This document shows positions 23,508 to 34,753 of a stretch of 64,000 nt of DNA, piece after piece. A program made the position numbers and the translations under genes. The notes below the pieces were generated by a model that saw only the letters and a list, made by a program, of their open reading frames with translations, had not been told where the DNA came from and searched no databases. Source of the stretch: Diospyros lotus (lineage: Eukaryota > Streptophyta > Magnoliopsida > Ericales > Ebenaceae); contig NC_068347.1 of assembly GCF_014633365.1 (NCBI RefSeq), positions 24,450,433 to 24,514,432 of the forward strand, given 5' to 3'. Every line of letters starts with the position of its first letter. The stretch's first letter is position 1.

Positions 23508-23942
23508 ATTGGTTAAGGAACCCTTTTTAGTCCCCTCTGTTTTGTTGGCTCTTTGGTAGGGTAAGGCAAATCTAACCGTCTTTTTGGACATCGAATGATG
23601 CTCTGCAGTGCAGTTTTATGGTGCATCACTCTACATGTTTTTATTTCTAGCTGTTGTTCTGTGCATGAGAGGCACTCAGTTGATACTTCTTTAATGCAAT
23701 TTATTTAATAAAGATATGTAGACTAGATGACTTGATAAATAGATTCATTTGGCTGGCTGTTCCAACTTCCAACCTCCTGTGTTCTATATGGAATAGGCAG
23801 GTTCTATTACTCATTTCTTTCCTTTCTTGAGAGCCTTCATCTGAATGCTTGTTTTAAGATACATTATGTATAGCTTTAATGTTGAGCAATGTGTGCAACA
23901 ATTGACAATGGTCTTTTGCATTACTGGGACCTGTCTTTGTAG

Positions 23943-24131
23943 TGGATGCCAATTGATGAATATGCAGCCCAACCTTTTGCCCAGAAAAGCAGTATTTTCA
24001 AGTACATTGCTGAAATATGTCTAGCCAAGGTAGAGGGGGACTATGTCGGATTTTCGCCTCTGCCAATAACATCATTTAATGGACAAGCAAGTTACCTTTA
24101 TTTGAACAACCTCGATTTCAACCACTGGTGA
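23943..24131 (+). other. Possible terminal exon of an unrecognised gene
   Basis: A 61-residue open stretch (WMPIDEYAAQPF... to LNNLDFNHW and a TGA) follows a plausible splice acceptor (ctgtctttgtag just before 23943). It has more balanced composition than the surrounding DNA. I do not recognise the protein. The chromovirus at 2019-23507 lies just upstream, so any gene here is probably disrupted. The end of this stretch is tandemly duplicated. Confidence 0.25.
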
Positions 24132-24300
24132 AATCCCAGTCATTCAAGATAGTTGGAGTGGTTTGTTGCATCATTTTCTGTGTAAGATTTAATGGACAAG
24201 CAAGTTACCTTTATTTGAACAACCACGATTTCAACCACTGGTGAAATCCCAGTCATTCAAGATAGTTGGAGTGGTTTGTTGTATCATTTTCTGTGTAAGA
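24075..24300 (+). repeat. 113-bp tandem duplication
   Basis: 24075-24187 and 24188-24300 are near-identical adjacent copies (two substitutions seen). The unit starts tttaatggacaagcaagtta. It covers the last 19 codons of the possible exon at 23943-24131 plus its downstream sequence. Confidence 0.93.
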
Positions 24301-24847
24301 TTTGATTTATCAATATAAATTGCGTATTTACTTGAAGTTAAACGATGCTAAATCAGTCCTAATATTATTATTTTGCTTCTATATCATCATTTATTACTTG
24401 ACAATTTAAGTTTATATTGCAACATCAATTCTGCATCTTTTTTTTTTTTTTTTTTTAATTAGTGATAAGTAATAAGCACCTAGAAATCATGGTCTGATGT
24501 CTACAAAACCATTTAATCGTGGCAATATATGATCATTGTGCTTTGACATAGGGTCATCTATCATATATCAGCCTCCCCCTGCCTTGCCCGGAAATAGTAG
24601 TTCTTTGCAGTAGTTAACACCCTCTTTAATTTGTATAAGGTCCATGATGCAACTGTTCCCTACAATGTTTACCCATGATTTTGATTTTTAGATGCGTGTC
24701 TATGCTCTGCTTATTTGTCAATTTGTCCTTGTTAACGCTAATAATAAGTCAGCATCTTGAGCTGACTTTATGTAGCAAATAACATATCATCATCCTGGCT
24801 GCCTATGATTATCTCGCATGCTTGTTTTCTTTTCTGGAAGGAAGGAA
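24301..24847. other. Intergenic, nothing recognised
   Basis: AT-rich single-copy-looking DNA with an 18-base T run near 24440. No coding motif, RNA gene or mobile-element end is seen. Confidence 0.5.
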
Positions 24848-25660
24848 GCATATTTATATTCTTCAATTTTTGTATTTTTTTAAATCTTAAATTTTTCGTG
24901 ATTTTAAATGTCTCTAAATTTAGGCCAAAAATATATTTGTGTTTTAATTTTTTGTGGTTTCAAATATGCATATGAACTATACAAATTATTCATTTAAACA
25001 CCTGACATGAGTCTTAACGTGACAATTCTTTGGTGTCTCCTCAACCCCCTCTCTTTCTTTGGCTACATCTCCTATCTCTGTAATGTCTCTTACATCTCTT
25101 TCAGTTGGGCTATGTAGGTTGGTTGGGTTACTAATGTGTTTGAATTGTTGATCACCTTATCGTCTAAGAGGATTGAAGATAGGGTCAGTTTAGGGTTAGT
25201 ATTTTTTTACAAAAAATGTAATCGAAAGGGATGCTTGACACATCAGAAAGAAATGAGATATAGCCAGAGAGCGGAAGTTGAGAAGTCAAAAATAGAGAGT
25301 TGGGGAGATGTTATTAGAGAGATGTCAAAAAACTTTTACATCAGCGCGCATGCGTATTACTTGCTAGTTAGTTGTTTAAATAAGTGGTTTTATGCAGTTT
25401 GGGGGTATATTTGTAATCATGAAAATTTTCTTTATATTTGAAAATATATTTTTAAAAATATAAAAATATATATGTTTTCATTATTTTAAAAAATTAAAAA
25501 TGAACTAAAAATAGAAAAAAGAATAATGATCACAAAGCACAATGTTCCCAGTAAATATATTTTTGGCTTAAATCCAGTAACATTTAAAATCACAAAAAAT
25601 TTAAGATTATACAAGAAAAAATATAAAAATTTATAGACATAAATATACTTTTAGGTTAAA
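24848..25660. mobile_element. Element with about 110-bp terminal inverted repeats, probably non-autonomous DNA transposon
   Basis: The left arm (24848-24955) and the reverse complement of the right arm (25545-25660) align. They share words such as 'cttaaattttt.gtgatttt' and 'ggccaaaaatatattt' / 'agccaaaaatatattt'. The interior (about 590 bp) has no coding capacity. Long terminal inverted repeats without ORFs are typical of non-autonomous Mutator-like or foldback elements. Exact ends and a target duplication are not clear. Confidence 0.5.
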
Positions 25661-27050
25661 ATAAATCATACAAACTCCACTCGCAATCTATTTATTCATA
25701 TGACGTTGCGTGGGAACAAGTGGTTGGGTGTCATTCTCCAAATTATTTTTGATTTCTAAACTAAAAATATATCCAAACTCATAAATATTATTAAGTACTT
25801 AAAAATAAGAAACCCTTTTTACAAGTTCAATATCACGAAGTTATCGTCATAACACAAGCAAAGAATTTAAACAATATTGGCCAAACTTATATCTTTATTT
25901 ATATATTTTTTTGATTTTTATATAATCATTTTAATTTTTTCAAGTTAATTTAACTTTTGTACTTTAATATGTTAAAATATAAGAGTTAAAATTGATTCGA
26001 AAATATAAATATAACAATGAATGAAATAATGAAAAATTTAAGTAATTACATAAAAAAATAAAATATAAAAAGAAAAATATAAATTTGCCTATAATATTAA
26101 TTAGACTTGGTAATTTAGAGGTTTGCATTGGTTGGATTATCATTAGTCGTGGGGTTGAATAGATGTTGGTATTGGTTGGATTCTTCATTACTTTTGGGGG
26201 TTGAATCATGTTAAGTTAGGTTGTTATTAAATAATTTCACATCATATTATATAATTTATTTTTTTAAGTAAAAAGGTAAAATTATTAATGATTTTCTCTA
26301 AAAAGGTATGAAATTAAAATATAGCTGGGTCACCTTTAATTATGTATGGTGAATGTGACTTTAAACTCTTTTTTTTTCATAAAGAAATAAAAGTAAAATT
26401 AATGAAAAAATAGTGAATTTATTATATTTCTTTTTGTTTATACTGTTGAGGTATGTAAATTATTACTTTTAACTTTTAGACTAAGAAATTTTCACTTTAT
26501 ATTTATATATGATAACAATAATAATCCATTTCTTCAAGCAAATAATAACAATGATCAATTGCTTAACAAACAAATAAAACATTGAGATTATGTTATTATT
26601 ATTGTTAGTATCTATTATTAAATATGAATCATTTTAACTTATGATTAACAACGTTGATAATGAAACAGATATACAATATTTTTAAGATACAAGGACTTAG
26701 GCAATTCTAGTAATATATTTGTTCATTTATTTAAATATTATTATGACATAACCATGGTTTTTTATTTCGTTTTCTTGTTATTGCTTCATTTTATTTGATG
26801 GTTATGTTTAGTTTAATCTTATTGGCCTCAAATCTTAGTTTTTAATGAGTATTGTTCTAAGATAAAAAGTTTCTTAAAAAAGAAAAAATAGAAAAACTAT
26901 ACTAAATGTTAATATTGTACTTTTACGTTAGATTTAGATAACATCTAATGTGCTTGTAAATATATTTGATGTATTTTTATATATCTATATAAAGACAAGT
27001 TTTCATTATCAACTCGCCTCTAGTTTGTTGTATGAAAGAGTCATGCATTT
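25661..27050. other. AT-rich intergenic DNA
   Basis: Very AT-rich with many A/T runs. No coding region, RNA gene or clear mobile-element end is seen. Confidence 0.5.
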
Positions 27051-29560
27051 CTTGTTTGACAGTTTTATTTTTAAAGTATTAAGAATATATGACAAAATTA
27101 TTTAATAACGAGATTTCTTAAATGTTTCTGCTCCTTAGATTATTCAGATGAGAACTCTGATTATTCGATTACAGACTAGCACGTAATTTATTACCTTGAT
27201 TAGTATAGGATACTAATGATTAAAGGTGATGAGTCACATACCACATAACATGTGATATTAATAGTAAACTCGTGAGTAATTGTTGAAGAACAACATACCA
27301 AACGTGATACCAATGACTGACCACATGGTATGGTAAATAATAATATTGTCATTAAGTTACGATTGTATAAATGATTTTTTGCTTGAACTAATATAGTTGT
27401 CTTATGTATTGATATGTGGGATTTGCTGATGCGTCGAACCATTTAATTGCAAGGTGGGAACATTCATTTATGTGGTCTCGCATCGTTGATGCATAAAGAT
27501 AGGTGCTCATCGATATGATTTGTCACCCTTATTAAAGTGAAGCGAACGTCCTATGTGGTCTACCGTTAATGTGACAAGAAAATTATTGGTCAAACTAATA
27601 TGATTAATTAGAAAAGAGTTTTTTGAGGTGTTATCTAATCACACTGATGAGCTCGAACACATAGTTACTGAATTTATGAGTTTATCATACCATGACTTTC
27701 TCTCGATTGGAACGTTAGGTGACGGAAAGATTATATTACACGTTAATCGACAATTATAATAAGCTCATTTGAAACTAAACTTCATTGCCTCTTGTATTAT
27801 TCTGAGATGTTACTAGGCGCTTTCCAAGACCTTTCAGAACATCACAAAAATATGGAGAGATTTTCGAGATAGATCGAAGGATTCGACTAACGTAAAAAAG
27901 GTTTTGACATTATCTAATTGTTATTAGGTAATAAACTTAGAGAGTCACACATCATATAGCGTGACATCCAATATGTTAATCCCTTGACGCAATACAATGG
28001 TCACTCAAGAGAGGGGTGAATTGAGTGATAAAAACTTATTAAACCGAATTCATTCCTTTTAAAAACTCTTGAGTTTTTTTTAGACAAAGAGAATATTTGA
28101 TATAAATATATATGTTGTTTGAGAGTGATAACAATATAAATCCGATCGTTAAGAGTCTGACAGTCGACTGTTCTAATCAACAGTCGACTTCTCGACACCT
28201 ATAGTCGACTCTTGCTACTGAAGACTTGACAGTTGACTGGCCAAAACTCACTCTCAATTATCTCGACTCTGCATAAACAATGTTGGACTATGTCGATTGA
28301 TGCACATTCACAGTTGACTACCATTTGACTTACAGTCGACTATCCCTCAATAAGAGTCGCCTCTCAGTCCAGATTTTAGAAAAATAAAAATTTGCTTGAT
28401 GATAGAATACATAACATAAATTCATTAAAAATAAATGTTCACATTTTTCTTAATTTATATTTTATCTTTCATTTACTTAATACATAAATATAAATAAGAA
28501 AGTACTCCCCATTTAAATTCAATAAAAATATCTAAAAAATTAAAATTCAAATCAATAAGAAAATAAATTTTTGATTTTAGAACAAATTCGAGATTTGATG
28601 ATTTTACTACCACCAAAATATATACTTTCTATTTCTTAAAAAATTTATTAAAAATTATTTTAATAATAATTAATATTAACTATTAAAATATCCAGGGATA
28701 ATTTTTTTTTAAAAAATATTTTTTTATATATTCTCTTATAGTGCGCTAATATTTCATTTAGAACAAATAGCATTTTTTGGTTTATTTTGATACACAAAAT
28801 ACTATAATACTTAAAATATATCAAAAATCCATTAAGGATTTTAAATATACCAAAAATAGTTTTACTAAAATCATATTTTATTAAACATTAAAATACACAA
28901 TAAATTTATTGGAACAATTTGGCTTAACACAATATCAGTACTATACCTCTATAATATTCTCGACATCATTAATAGTTAATGATGTGTTTGAATATAAGTG
29001 TTAATGACGTGGGTCGGTAAAAGTTAATGACTTGGTTCCAACAATGCAACTTGCGGGTCGAAATTATCGATTGCTTCTATAAATGGTTGACTGCCTTTCC
29101 TTCTATGGAGAAACAATCAACAATTTGAGTAGCCGATCAACTGATTTTCCAAAGTGTTCAGAAACGGTCGACCGTTTCTGCCACTTAAGCTTAGACTGGT
29201 GGCTAACTCCTGTCATTTTCTTAGTTGTTTGTGGGGGTACGTGGAGTCATTCTTTAGTCCCTCTTTGATGCAGAGATCGAGAGAGATGTGGAGAAGAAGG
29301 AATTGGAACAAGAGAGGTTTGGTTTCATCTTCTTAGGCTGGTTCTGCATCTTCTTCGTTTTTGTTCTCTCTCTCAGAAAATTTTAGATTGTCCATGAGAG
29401 ACTTACAAGTGCGAGTGACCCAGTGTCTTCTGGTTAGCACATAGTTACGAGTTGATACCAAAAAGCTTACTAGATGTAGATGGACTAAACCTTCCACAAT
29501 TTGAGAAAGATCTCGCCTCAGTGTAAAAACGATTTCTACACTCACTTGACATGGGCTTTC
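27050..29560 (+). repeat. Old copia-type LTR copy, split by a solo LTR
   Basis: The segment 27190-27985 matches 55801-58990 (plus strand) and the reverse complement of 39783-40989. All three share a 'ggtgagtcac' block, a following 'gttg..gaacat' block and further words in the same order. At 40989 this family abuts copia RNase H, so it is a copia LTR. The copy resumes after the nested solo LTR (about 28935-29560). Outer limits are approximate. Confidence 0.55.
27995..28929 (-). mobile_element. Solo LTR (SIRE/Maximus-like), minus strand
   Basis: Read on minus it starts TGTTAAGCCAAATTG and ends with the 'aattcacccctctcttgagt' block typical of SIRE-type copia LTRs. The bases CAATA flank it on both sides (27990-27994 and 28930-28934), consistent with a 5-bp target duplication. 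The 3' terminus reads ccattg instead of a clean CA. Near 28155-28380 it has a cluster of palindromic agtcgact/gtcgac words. There is no internal region, so it is a solo LTR. Confidence 0.6.
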
Positions 29561-30197
29561 AATTATGCTACTTATTATATTTCATATGATGAAATATTAT
29601 ATTGCTTAAATATCCAATCTACATATAACTAGTGTATGACTAATTTCTGTTGTGTATGATTTTGTTTCCACCGTGTATGATACACAAAAAATTTAAATTT
29701 CACTCGCACTATCGTATGACTTTTCCATCACATTCTACAAGTAGATTAGAAACCAAGAATACTTCCAATTAGGTCTTGCAGATACTTCCATATCCCAACT
29801 TACCAATCAAGAAGCTTTTATCTCCCACTCCCACTAGCTTAATTCATGTTTTGTTTCATGCTTTCTAGTACACATTCAGCTCCTTCTGTTTGAACCTTTT
29901 CTTGCTCACACTAATAAACTTCCAAATCAAGTTTTTGACTCGTACAGAACAAAATCATCTGGGACTTCCATTTTAATTCAAAAAAGTAATTAACACCCCG
30001 TGTCCTCGTAGCTGAGGACATTTAGAGAGAGTCCAAGTTTATAAGAGTGACAATAATATACTGATGGTGCGCCTGCGGGCACAAAAAACATATGCATATT
30101 AATGCCTTAAAGGCAAGTGAAACAAAATGGATCTAACACTTCAAATAATCCATCAGATATTACAGAAAAATACATGTCCCTGTAAAAACCACACACT
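29561..30197. other. Intergenic, downstream of the TIC20-like gene
   Basis: No ORF or repeat end is recognised. The last part (about 30100-30197) is likely the 3' untranslated region of the minus-strand gene that ends at 30198. Confidence 0.5.
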
Positions 30198-30863
30198 TCA
30201 CAGAACTTGCCTGTCAGCAGCTTCAGCAACAATGGGCAGCCTGGGAAGCTGACCCAACAAGCAAGAAGACGACCCATAAATCAAACACACCAAAAGGTAC
30301 AAAAACACAGTGCTGTCCAAGCTCATCATCAAGTCCAAACCCAACCCATCTCTCGGATTGAAGCTCCTCTCCAGAAGATCCGGGAAAATCAACAACACAT
30401 CGAGCACTATGGCCTGCATCGTGTTGAACCTCACGTACCTGCTGAAATTAGGGTTCCTGACCACCACGAAATAGAGCGTCAGGAACACCAAGAACCCATT
30501 CAAGGGGAAGCTCTTGAACACTTTAATGGCGGGCACCAGTGGCTGGATGAGGGTTTGGATTGGGGAAAACTGGGTGATGACGTACTTGCCGTATTGGATG
30601 CCGTCGAAGAAGGGGTAGAAGTAACAGATGGCTGAGATTAATCGGTCCGGTGGGTCGGCCGAGTTGCCACTGCCCTTGGATTGGGCGGTGATGGGGCGGC
30701 GGCGGCTTCTTCTTCTTCTTCTTCCTCCGGGTCCGATTTGGTTTCTGGGGTTTGTTGATGGGAGAGAGAAGATGGAACTAGGGTTTCCGAAGTGGTTGTG
30801 GAGGAAGAAGGTGAGGGGCTTTGGAGAGAAAGAAGATAGAAGATGAAGATGGGGCATGGCCAT
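30198..30863 (-). CDS. TIC20-V: TIC20-II/V-type protein, chloroplast inner-envelope import component
   Basis: An intact single-exon frame of 221 residues, close to the length of plant Tic20-II/V proteins (about 210). Residues 1-60 look like a transit peptide: Ser/Pro/Asn-rich, then an Arg-rich run (48-56) from a GAA-type microsatellite. From residue 72 the conserved Tic20/Ycf60 domain follows: DRLISAICYFYPFFDGIQYG, a hydrophobic helix at 122-135, RNPNFSRYVRFNTMQA, a helix at 151-163, LLERSFNPRDG, a helix at 184-204, and the C-terminal AEAADRQVL. Tic20 forms part of the protein-conducting complex in the inner chloroplast envelope. The start is MAMPHLH at 30863. Group II and V are hard to separate by eye; V is preferred because of the nearby DEK gene. 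An arabinogalactan-protein gene lies upstream in the same orientation. Confidence 0.88.
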   Translation of the reverse strand: MAMPHLHLLSSFSPKPLTFFLHNHFGNPSSIFSLPSTNPRNQIGPGGRRRRRSRRRPITAQSKGSGNSADPPDRLISAICYFYPFFDGIQYGKYVITQFSPIQTLIQPLVPAIKVFKSFPLNGFLVFLTLYFVVVRNPNFSRYVRFNTMQAIVLDVLLIFPDLLERSFNPRDGLGLDLMMSLDSTVFLYLLVCLIYGSSSCLLGQLPRLPIVAEAADRQVL

Positions 30864-31467
30864 AATGGAGAAAGGATACTGAACTGAAGGGTTGGGGTTT
30901 GTTTGGGTTGGGAGGATTCGGTGGAAAGCTAATAAAAAAAAAAAAAAAAATCCTCGTCACAGAGGATGAGAGTACCTCGTTGTGTCCACGACAATCATGA
31001 CCGGTTGGATGAATCTGCACACTTGAAGAGTTTTGACTGATTTGGGCCCGTTTAGGCCCATTATTGGGGACTGTGGGCTGGTGAAAGCCCATGGGTCAAA
31101 CTATTAGTCCAAACAACCTCAGGTGTTAAAAAGTTGTGTGGAGTTTTGATTGCTGTGTTTTACTTCTCCCACTAGAGAAGGGTGTAGAATATTTCAAGTA
31201 AGGCTTGTCCTTGTTATGAAATATATGTCAGCTTGGTGTTTTGTAATTTAGGTGAACTTCAAATAAAAATAAATTTTAGTACAATAAGAATTAAACAAAT
31301 ACGATTATTATTGCATCAATGATATATATGTTAATAACAGAATTACAAATTAAACAAATACAATGAATTTAATTATTACGAATTACAATACAAAAGATAA
31401 TTCGAAAGAATTAATAACGACAACAATAAGGTGGTACACAAACAAACGCCAACGGCAATGTTATGTA
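30864..31467. other. Region between the TIC20-like gene and the AGP gene
   Basis: Contains the probable promoter and 5' leader of the TIC20-like gene (about 30864-31100, with an 18-base A run near 30935). The 3' untranslated region of the AGP gene follows, up to 31467. No other gene is seen. Confidence 0.5.
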
Positions 31468-32112
31468 CTAAATTGCCAATGCAGCCCAAAGAGCCAGCCC
31501 ACTCAAAATGACCCGACCCTTGTACTTGGAATCTGAACCCGATTTGTCGGACTCGCCAATTGGACCTTGGGCAACCTCAGGCGACAAACTCCCCGGCACC
31601 GGGCTCGGTGGGCTGCTGGTTGATGGGAACACCCCCGGCACCTCTGCCTCCGGAGCCGTTGACGGAACCTCTGACGCTGCAGGAGTTATTTCCGGCGAAG
31701 ATGAAGCCGGGGTGGGCACCGGAGATTGAACCGGAGAAGACCCTTTAGTGGGAGGCGAAGCAGCCGGAGAAGCCGTCGCAGGGGGTTTGGCCGGCGAAGA
31801 AGCCGGAGAAACAGGCGACGCTGGAGAAATCTTGGGAGCAGGAGCGGTTGGCGCCGGAGACTCCGAAGGGGATGCGTGAGGACTCGGCGGATTAGACGCC
31901 GGAGAACTGGACGGCGGCGAGGCAGTTGGCGGCGGGAGCGACTTGGTGGAAACGGGTGATGGTGCAGGCGAACTGGACGGCGGCGAGGCAGTTGGCGGCT
32001 GCGGCGACTTGGTGGAAACGGGTGATGGTGCAGGCGCATTGTTACCCTCAACCCTGCCGGAATCCGACAAACACAACACCAATAAAGCAATCACAAGTAC
32101 TCGACACACCAT
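31468..32112 (-). CDS. Classical GPI-anchored arabinogalactan protein
   Basis: 214 residues from the ATG at 32112. I chose this start over an upstream in-frame ATG at 32250 because it begins with an N-terminal signal peptide (MVCRVLVIALLVLCLSDSG, cleavage likely near residue 23). The mature part (about 24-190) is dominated by Pro, Ala, Ser and Thr with AP, SP, TP and PA dipeptides, the hydroxyproline O-glycosylation context of classical AGPs. A hydrophobic C-terminus (VILSGLALWAALAI) after small residues fits a GPI-anchor signal. A perfect-looking 22-residue duplication lies near the N-terminus. AGPs sit at the plasma membrane outer face and in the wall; the individual role is unknown. It is single exon and its anchor signal is intact. 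Confidence 0.88.
   Translation of the reverse strand: MVCRVLVIALLVLCLSDSGRVEGNNAPAPSPVSTKSPQPPTASPPSSSPAPSPVSTKSLPPPTASPPSSSPASNPPSPHASPSESPAPTAPAPKISPASPVSPASSPAKPPATASPAASPPTKGSSPVQSPVPTPASSSPEITPAASEVPSTAPEAEVPGVFPSTSSPPSPVPGSLSPEVAQGPIGESDKSGSDSKYKGRVILSGLALWAALAI
31913..32034 (-). repeat. 66-bp in-frame duplication in the AGP gene
   Basis: Two adjacent 66-bp copies, each encoding SPAPSPVSTKS..PPTASPPSS. They differ at very few bases (for example 'ggcggctgcggcg' versus 'ggcggcgggagcg'). The duplication lengthens the glycosylated backbone without changing frame. Limits are approximate. Confidence 0.85.
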
Positions 32113-32231
32113 CTTCTCCGGCTTCTTAGAAACGTGAACGGGCGTACAATTTTTCAGGTGAGCGGATACGGACAGCGGTGAGAAACTGAATATTGCGTTT
32201 GTAAGATGAGCACGACGACGAGAGAGACACG

Positions 32232-32238
32232 TATATAG
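32232..32238 (-). promoter_or_regulatory. Probable TATA box of the AGP gene
   Basis: On the minus strand ctatata lies about 120 bp upstream of the chosen ATG (32112), and upstream of it the sequence is non-coding. This spacing supports the internal start rather than the one at 32250, which lies too close to or upstream of the likely transcription start. Confidence 0.5.
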
Positions 32239-32250
32239 GTAAGGGAACAC

Positions 32251-33984
32251 TGCAACTAAACGTTGCTAATGGAATATTCAAATGCCATGTGACCGTTGGG
32301 GGGTGGGGTACGGTTCGTACTGGCTATAGCCGGTAAAGTAGCCGTTACTGAAGAGCGTGACAGTTTTGGGAAATGGTATACCTGGGTAAGTTAAGCTAAT
32401 AATTTTATACAAATTTATAATAATTTTACTTAAAATTAATAATAAACCTACTCATTACTATAAATTATTATTAATTTTACATAAAATTATTATTAATTTA
32501 TAAGTGTCACATTAATGTATAAATATTATTTATAAATATAGCATTTTCCATTAATTTTATGCTGGGGGACCATTCTGATCCCACCAGCCTTTTAGTCAAT
32601 AAAAATGATTGGAGGAATATATATAAAATTAAGGTTAATGGGAAGGAGTATCTTAAGAATATTTGTCAAAAATATGTAATTGTATTTTGTTTTTTAAACG
32701 TTTTTATTAAATGCAATGGGTTTTGAAATATTTTATAAACTAATAAAATTAATTAAATATTAAAAATAATATCTCATAAATGCATCATATGCATTTATAT
32801 CTCATAATTACAATTATCTTATATAAAATAAATATTATATTAGTGACGAAAATGACGAAGTGGACTCAAAACGCATATTGGATCATTTTTATAATTTATG
32901 AAATATTTTAAAATTATAAGAAATAGTTAAAAATGCATTTTTAGCAATCAAAATTCCCTCTTTTCAATTTTCTTCTTCTTCACTGTTGCTTTCGATCATC
33001 GTTACTACTTTGATACTCTCAAAGTTTTCTCTCGTAGTCGTCATTATTTTTGCCTAAACAAAACAAAAGCTACCTAAAGAGGACAAAAGTGAGAAAATAA
33101 GTGTGCGTTTGTGTGGGCTGCCAGCTATTTTCCTCTTATTATTTTATATATTATTATTATCATAAATATATTATATATACATAAACAAATTTCAATTTCA
33201 ATTTCTTCCCCTTCCAATTTCAATTTGTTCTTGGGAGCAGGCGCATGATTGGCCCATAGCCTATTGCCCCACTCCATCAAATCCATTCTGTCGCGCATTA
33301 GTTGCGCCTTCTCCCATCAGCCGAAAGCCATATCCCTTCTTCTAATTCATTTTGAATTTTCCAACTTAAGCTATTGTCCCTTTCTTAATATTAAATAAGT
33401 ACAATATAATATGTATAATAATTACATAATTAATATTTTTATAAAATTATGAATAAATTTATTAATGTATTTATTTGTATTGTATTTGAATTATTTTTAT
33501 ATTAAAAATTATATTTATAAAAAAATTCTTATATTTTTTTAATTTACACTTTACCCCAGATTTCTGTTTCTTAACTTTTTGAAAAAATATTATTTTTTCA
33601 TCTTCATTTTCGTTTCAAATTGAAAAAGTTTTTCATTTTTATTTTCGTTTATATTTCCGTGTAACCTAGTTAGTGGTATTCGTTAAAGTATATTTAATAC
33701 ACTTTATTTTTAATATTTGAATACTTCTATTAATTGATAAAATATTTTAAAATATAATGCACTTGTAACCAACTAATAAAAATGTTTAGTGCTGAAAACA
33801 AAATATATTAGATGTATTTTAATGGGTGACAACACTCATTGGCGAAATCCTAATACTTTTATACAAATTTTTCAAAAAAACCATTAGTATAGGATTTTTT
33901 TTTTTAGGTAGTGTTTATTAAAATAAGTAAGATAAAATTATATCAAAATAAGATTGAAATGCTTTTCAGATTATATATGGAATG
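32251..33984. other. AT-rich intergenic DNA
   Basis: Upstream region of the AGP gene followed by very AT-rich DNA. No ORF with recognisable motifs and no clear element ends. The last 90 bp are the host sequence into which the solo LTR at 33990 inserted. Confidence 0.5.
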
Positions 33985-33989
33985 ATCAA

Positions 33990-34748
33990 TGTTAGGATTT
34001 ATGATTCAAAATGTATTTTTTCATATAATTGATATATGTTGTTTGTGTGCATTTTGTTATATATTTGGGTTTCATCTTATGTTCATTTAACTAACATTTA
34101 AATGTGTAAATAATCTGTTGTTTATATTGTGGGCCATTAGCTATTGGGCCAAGATCTATTTTCTGAGCCAAGCCCATTTGTCATGCGGCCCATGCATCTT
34201 TTGCCCCAGCCCGGTTGCCTGCTACAGCTATTTAAGGGCAGCTTCTTGCCCTAATCTATATAGATCTGCTTCTACTCTCTCATTTGAAACCCTAAAATCG
34301 ACGCTCTTGAAGTGAGACTCTCTCTCGCTTGTGAATCCTTCTCTTGTTCGATTGGCTTCGGTTTGTTGGTAAGATCACTCGGTAAGATTGTATTGCTTTA
34401 ATCTCTGTTGTTGAATCACCTGAGGCGTGAGAGATTTGGTGTAACTGATAGATCAGATTCTTAACTCGATCTTGAGATCGGTAGAACAGATTCTATACTT
34501 GTTCTTGTATTTTGTTTCTGATTTCAGTTGATGTATTTGCAATACGTTTTTATTCTTGCTGTGATCTTGTAATCTGGTTGTAATCGAAAGCTATTAGTAG
34601 ACTGACTAGAGGCGGAGCCTCTACCGTGAGTAGGATCTATTGATCCGAACACGTAAAAGCTTTGTGTTCTTGTGTTCTTTTACTTTTCTCGGTTTTATGC
34701 TTGTTCTTGGTTGGTTTGGCCGATTAAAATAGGGTTAATACATTAACA
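33990..34748 (+). mobile_element. Copia-type solo LTR, 759 bp
   Basis: Begins TGTTAGGATTTATG, ends ...ACATTAACA, and is flanked on both sides by ATCAA (33985-33989 and 34749-34753), a perfect 5-bp target duplication. It holds a plausible promoter ('tctatataga' near 34256). A transcribed-leader-like segment rich in 'tctctc' and 'ttcttg' follows. No internal region remains, so it is a solo LTR. The lineage is not certain; the TGTTA...ACA ends and length fit copia. Confidence 0.85.
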
Positions 34749-34753
34749 ATCAA

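Noticed and set aside
24848..25660. Possible miRNA precursor because of the long inverted arms
   Set aside because: The arms are too far apart and too mismatched for a typical plant miRNA hairpin. A transposon is the simpler explanation.
30207..30635. Plus-strand open frame opposite the TIC20-like gene
   Set aside because: Antisense shadow. The minus-strand frame has the full conserved Tic20 domain.
31686..32090. Arg/Leu/Pro-rich minus-strand frame and plus-strand Gly/Arg frames over the AGP gene
   Set aside because: Alternative frames of the repetitive Pro/Ser/Ala codons of the arabinogalactan protein.
32113..32250. Upstream in-frame ATG giving a 260-residue AGP
   Set aside because: It would bury the signal peptide 46 residues into the protein, and it lies at or upstream of the likely TATA box and transcription start.
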